Shown piece after piece: positions 14,218-14,284 of a stretch of DNA of 14,284 nt. The notes below the pieces were generated by a model that was not told where the DNA came from, searched no databases, and was given only the letters and a program-made list of their open reading frames with translations. This DNA is from Symbiobacteriaceae bacterium. GTDB lineage: Bacteria; Bacillota; JAAYKD01; WRDA01. The translations under genes and the position numbers were made by a program. The stretch lies in assembly GCA_009779515.1 (NCBI GenBank), contig WREE01000038.1, positions 1 through 14,284 on the forward strand, in the 5' to 3' direction. Positions within the stretch are counted from its first letter, which is position 1, and each line of letters starts with the position of its first letter.

Positions 14218-14284
14218 GCCGTCAAGTGGGGAAAAAAGTTTCCAGTTCGTATCTGTTTATGCCGGATTCTTGCTTAATATAGCG

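Noticed and set aside
1..14284. CRISPR arrays, insertion sequences, phage or defence genes
   Set aside because: No spaced direct repeats, transposase or integrase motifs were found by eye. tRNA-Ala is intact with no integrase nearby.

Overview
The window looks like a spore-forming Firmicute of the Clostridia type with a mid-range GC content. Shine-Dalgarno sequences are strong (AAGGAGG), several genes start with TTG (rpsO, the RNase J gene), and the conserved block truB-ribF-rpsO-pnp is followed directly by an RNase J gene, close to the pnp/rnjB neighbourhood of Bacillus. Four promoter-like sites resemble the sporulation and stationary-phase sigma-H consensus. The species cannot be named from this alone.

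Layout from left to right: (1) an acyl-CoA ligase gene on the minus strand, cut by the left edge; (2) yvcK on the minus strand, with a possible 33-codon leader ORF; (3) a response regulator-diguanylate cyclase on the minus strand; (4) the minus-strand RNA and translation block. Read in its own direction this block is truB, ribF, rpsO (own sigma-A promoter and a structured leader), a perfect hairpin, pnp, and an RNase J gene coupled to the pnp stop codon. It covers tRNA modification, flavin cofactor synthesis, a ribosomal protein and two mRNA-decay nucleases. (5) Divergent from truB is a plus-strand operon of an M20 metallopeptidase and a HutD-family protein, closed by an 18-bp perfect hairpin terminator. 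(6) tRNA-Ala(CGC) lies on the minus strand with its own sigma-A promoter. (7) A large M28/DUF4910-like aminopeptidase lies on the minus strand, with its promoter just inside the right edge.

Two regulatory classes stand out. Housekeeping genes (rpsO, tRNA-Ala) have textbook sigma-A promoters with 17-bp spacers. The accessory genes (M20-hutD, the M28 peptidase, the acyl-CoA ligase and, weakly, the diguanylate cyclase) have AGGAWWW-N11/12-RNNGAAW sites of sigma-H type. My inference is that the peptidases, the lipid-activating enzyme and perhaps the c-di-GMP enzyme are switched on together when growth slows.

No CRISPR array, insertion sequence, phage gene or obvious defence system was seen, and no intergenic stretch exceeds 300 bases. 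The most interesting material is regulatory: the shared sigma-H-like promoters, a possible SD-sequestering leader on rpsO, a decoy SD in the pnp leader, and a 23-bp element repeated in inverse orientation 9.4 kb apart.
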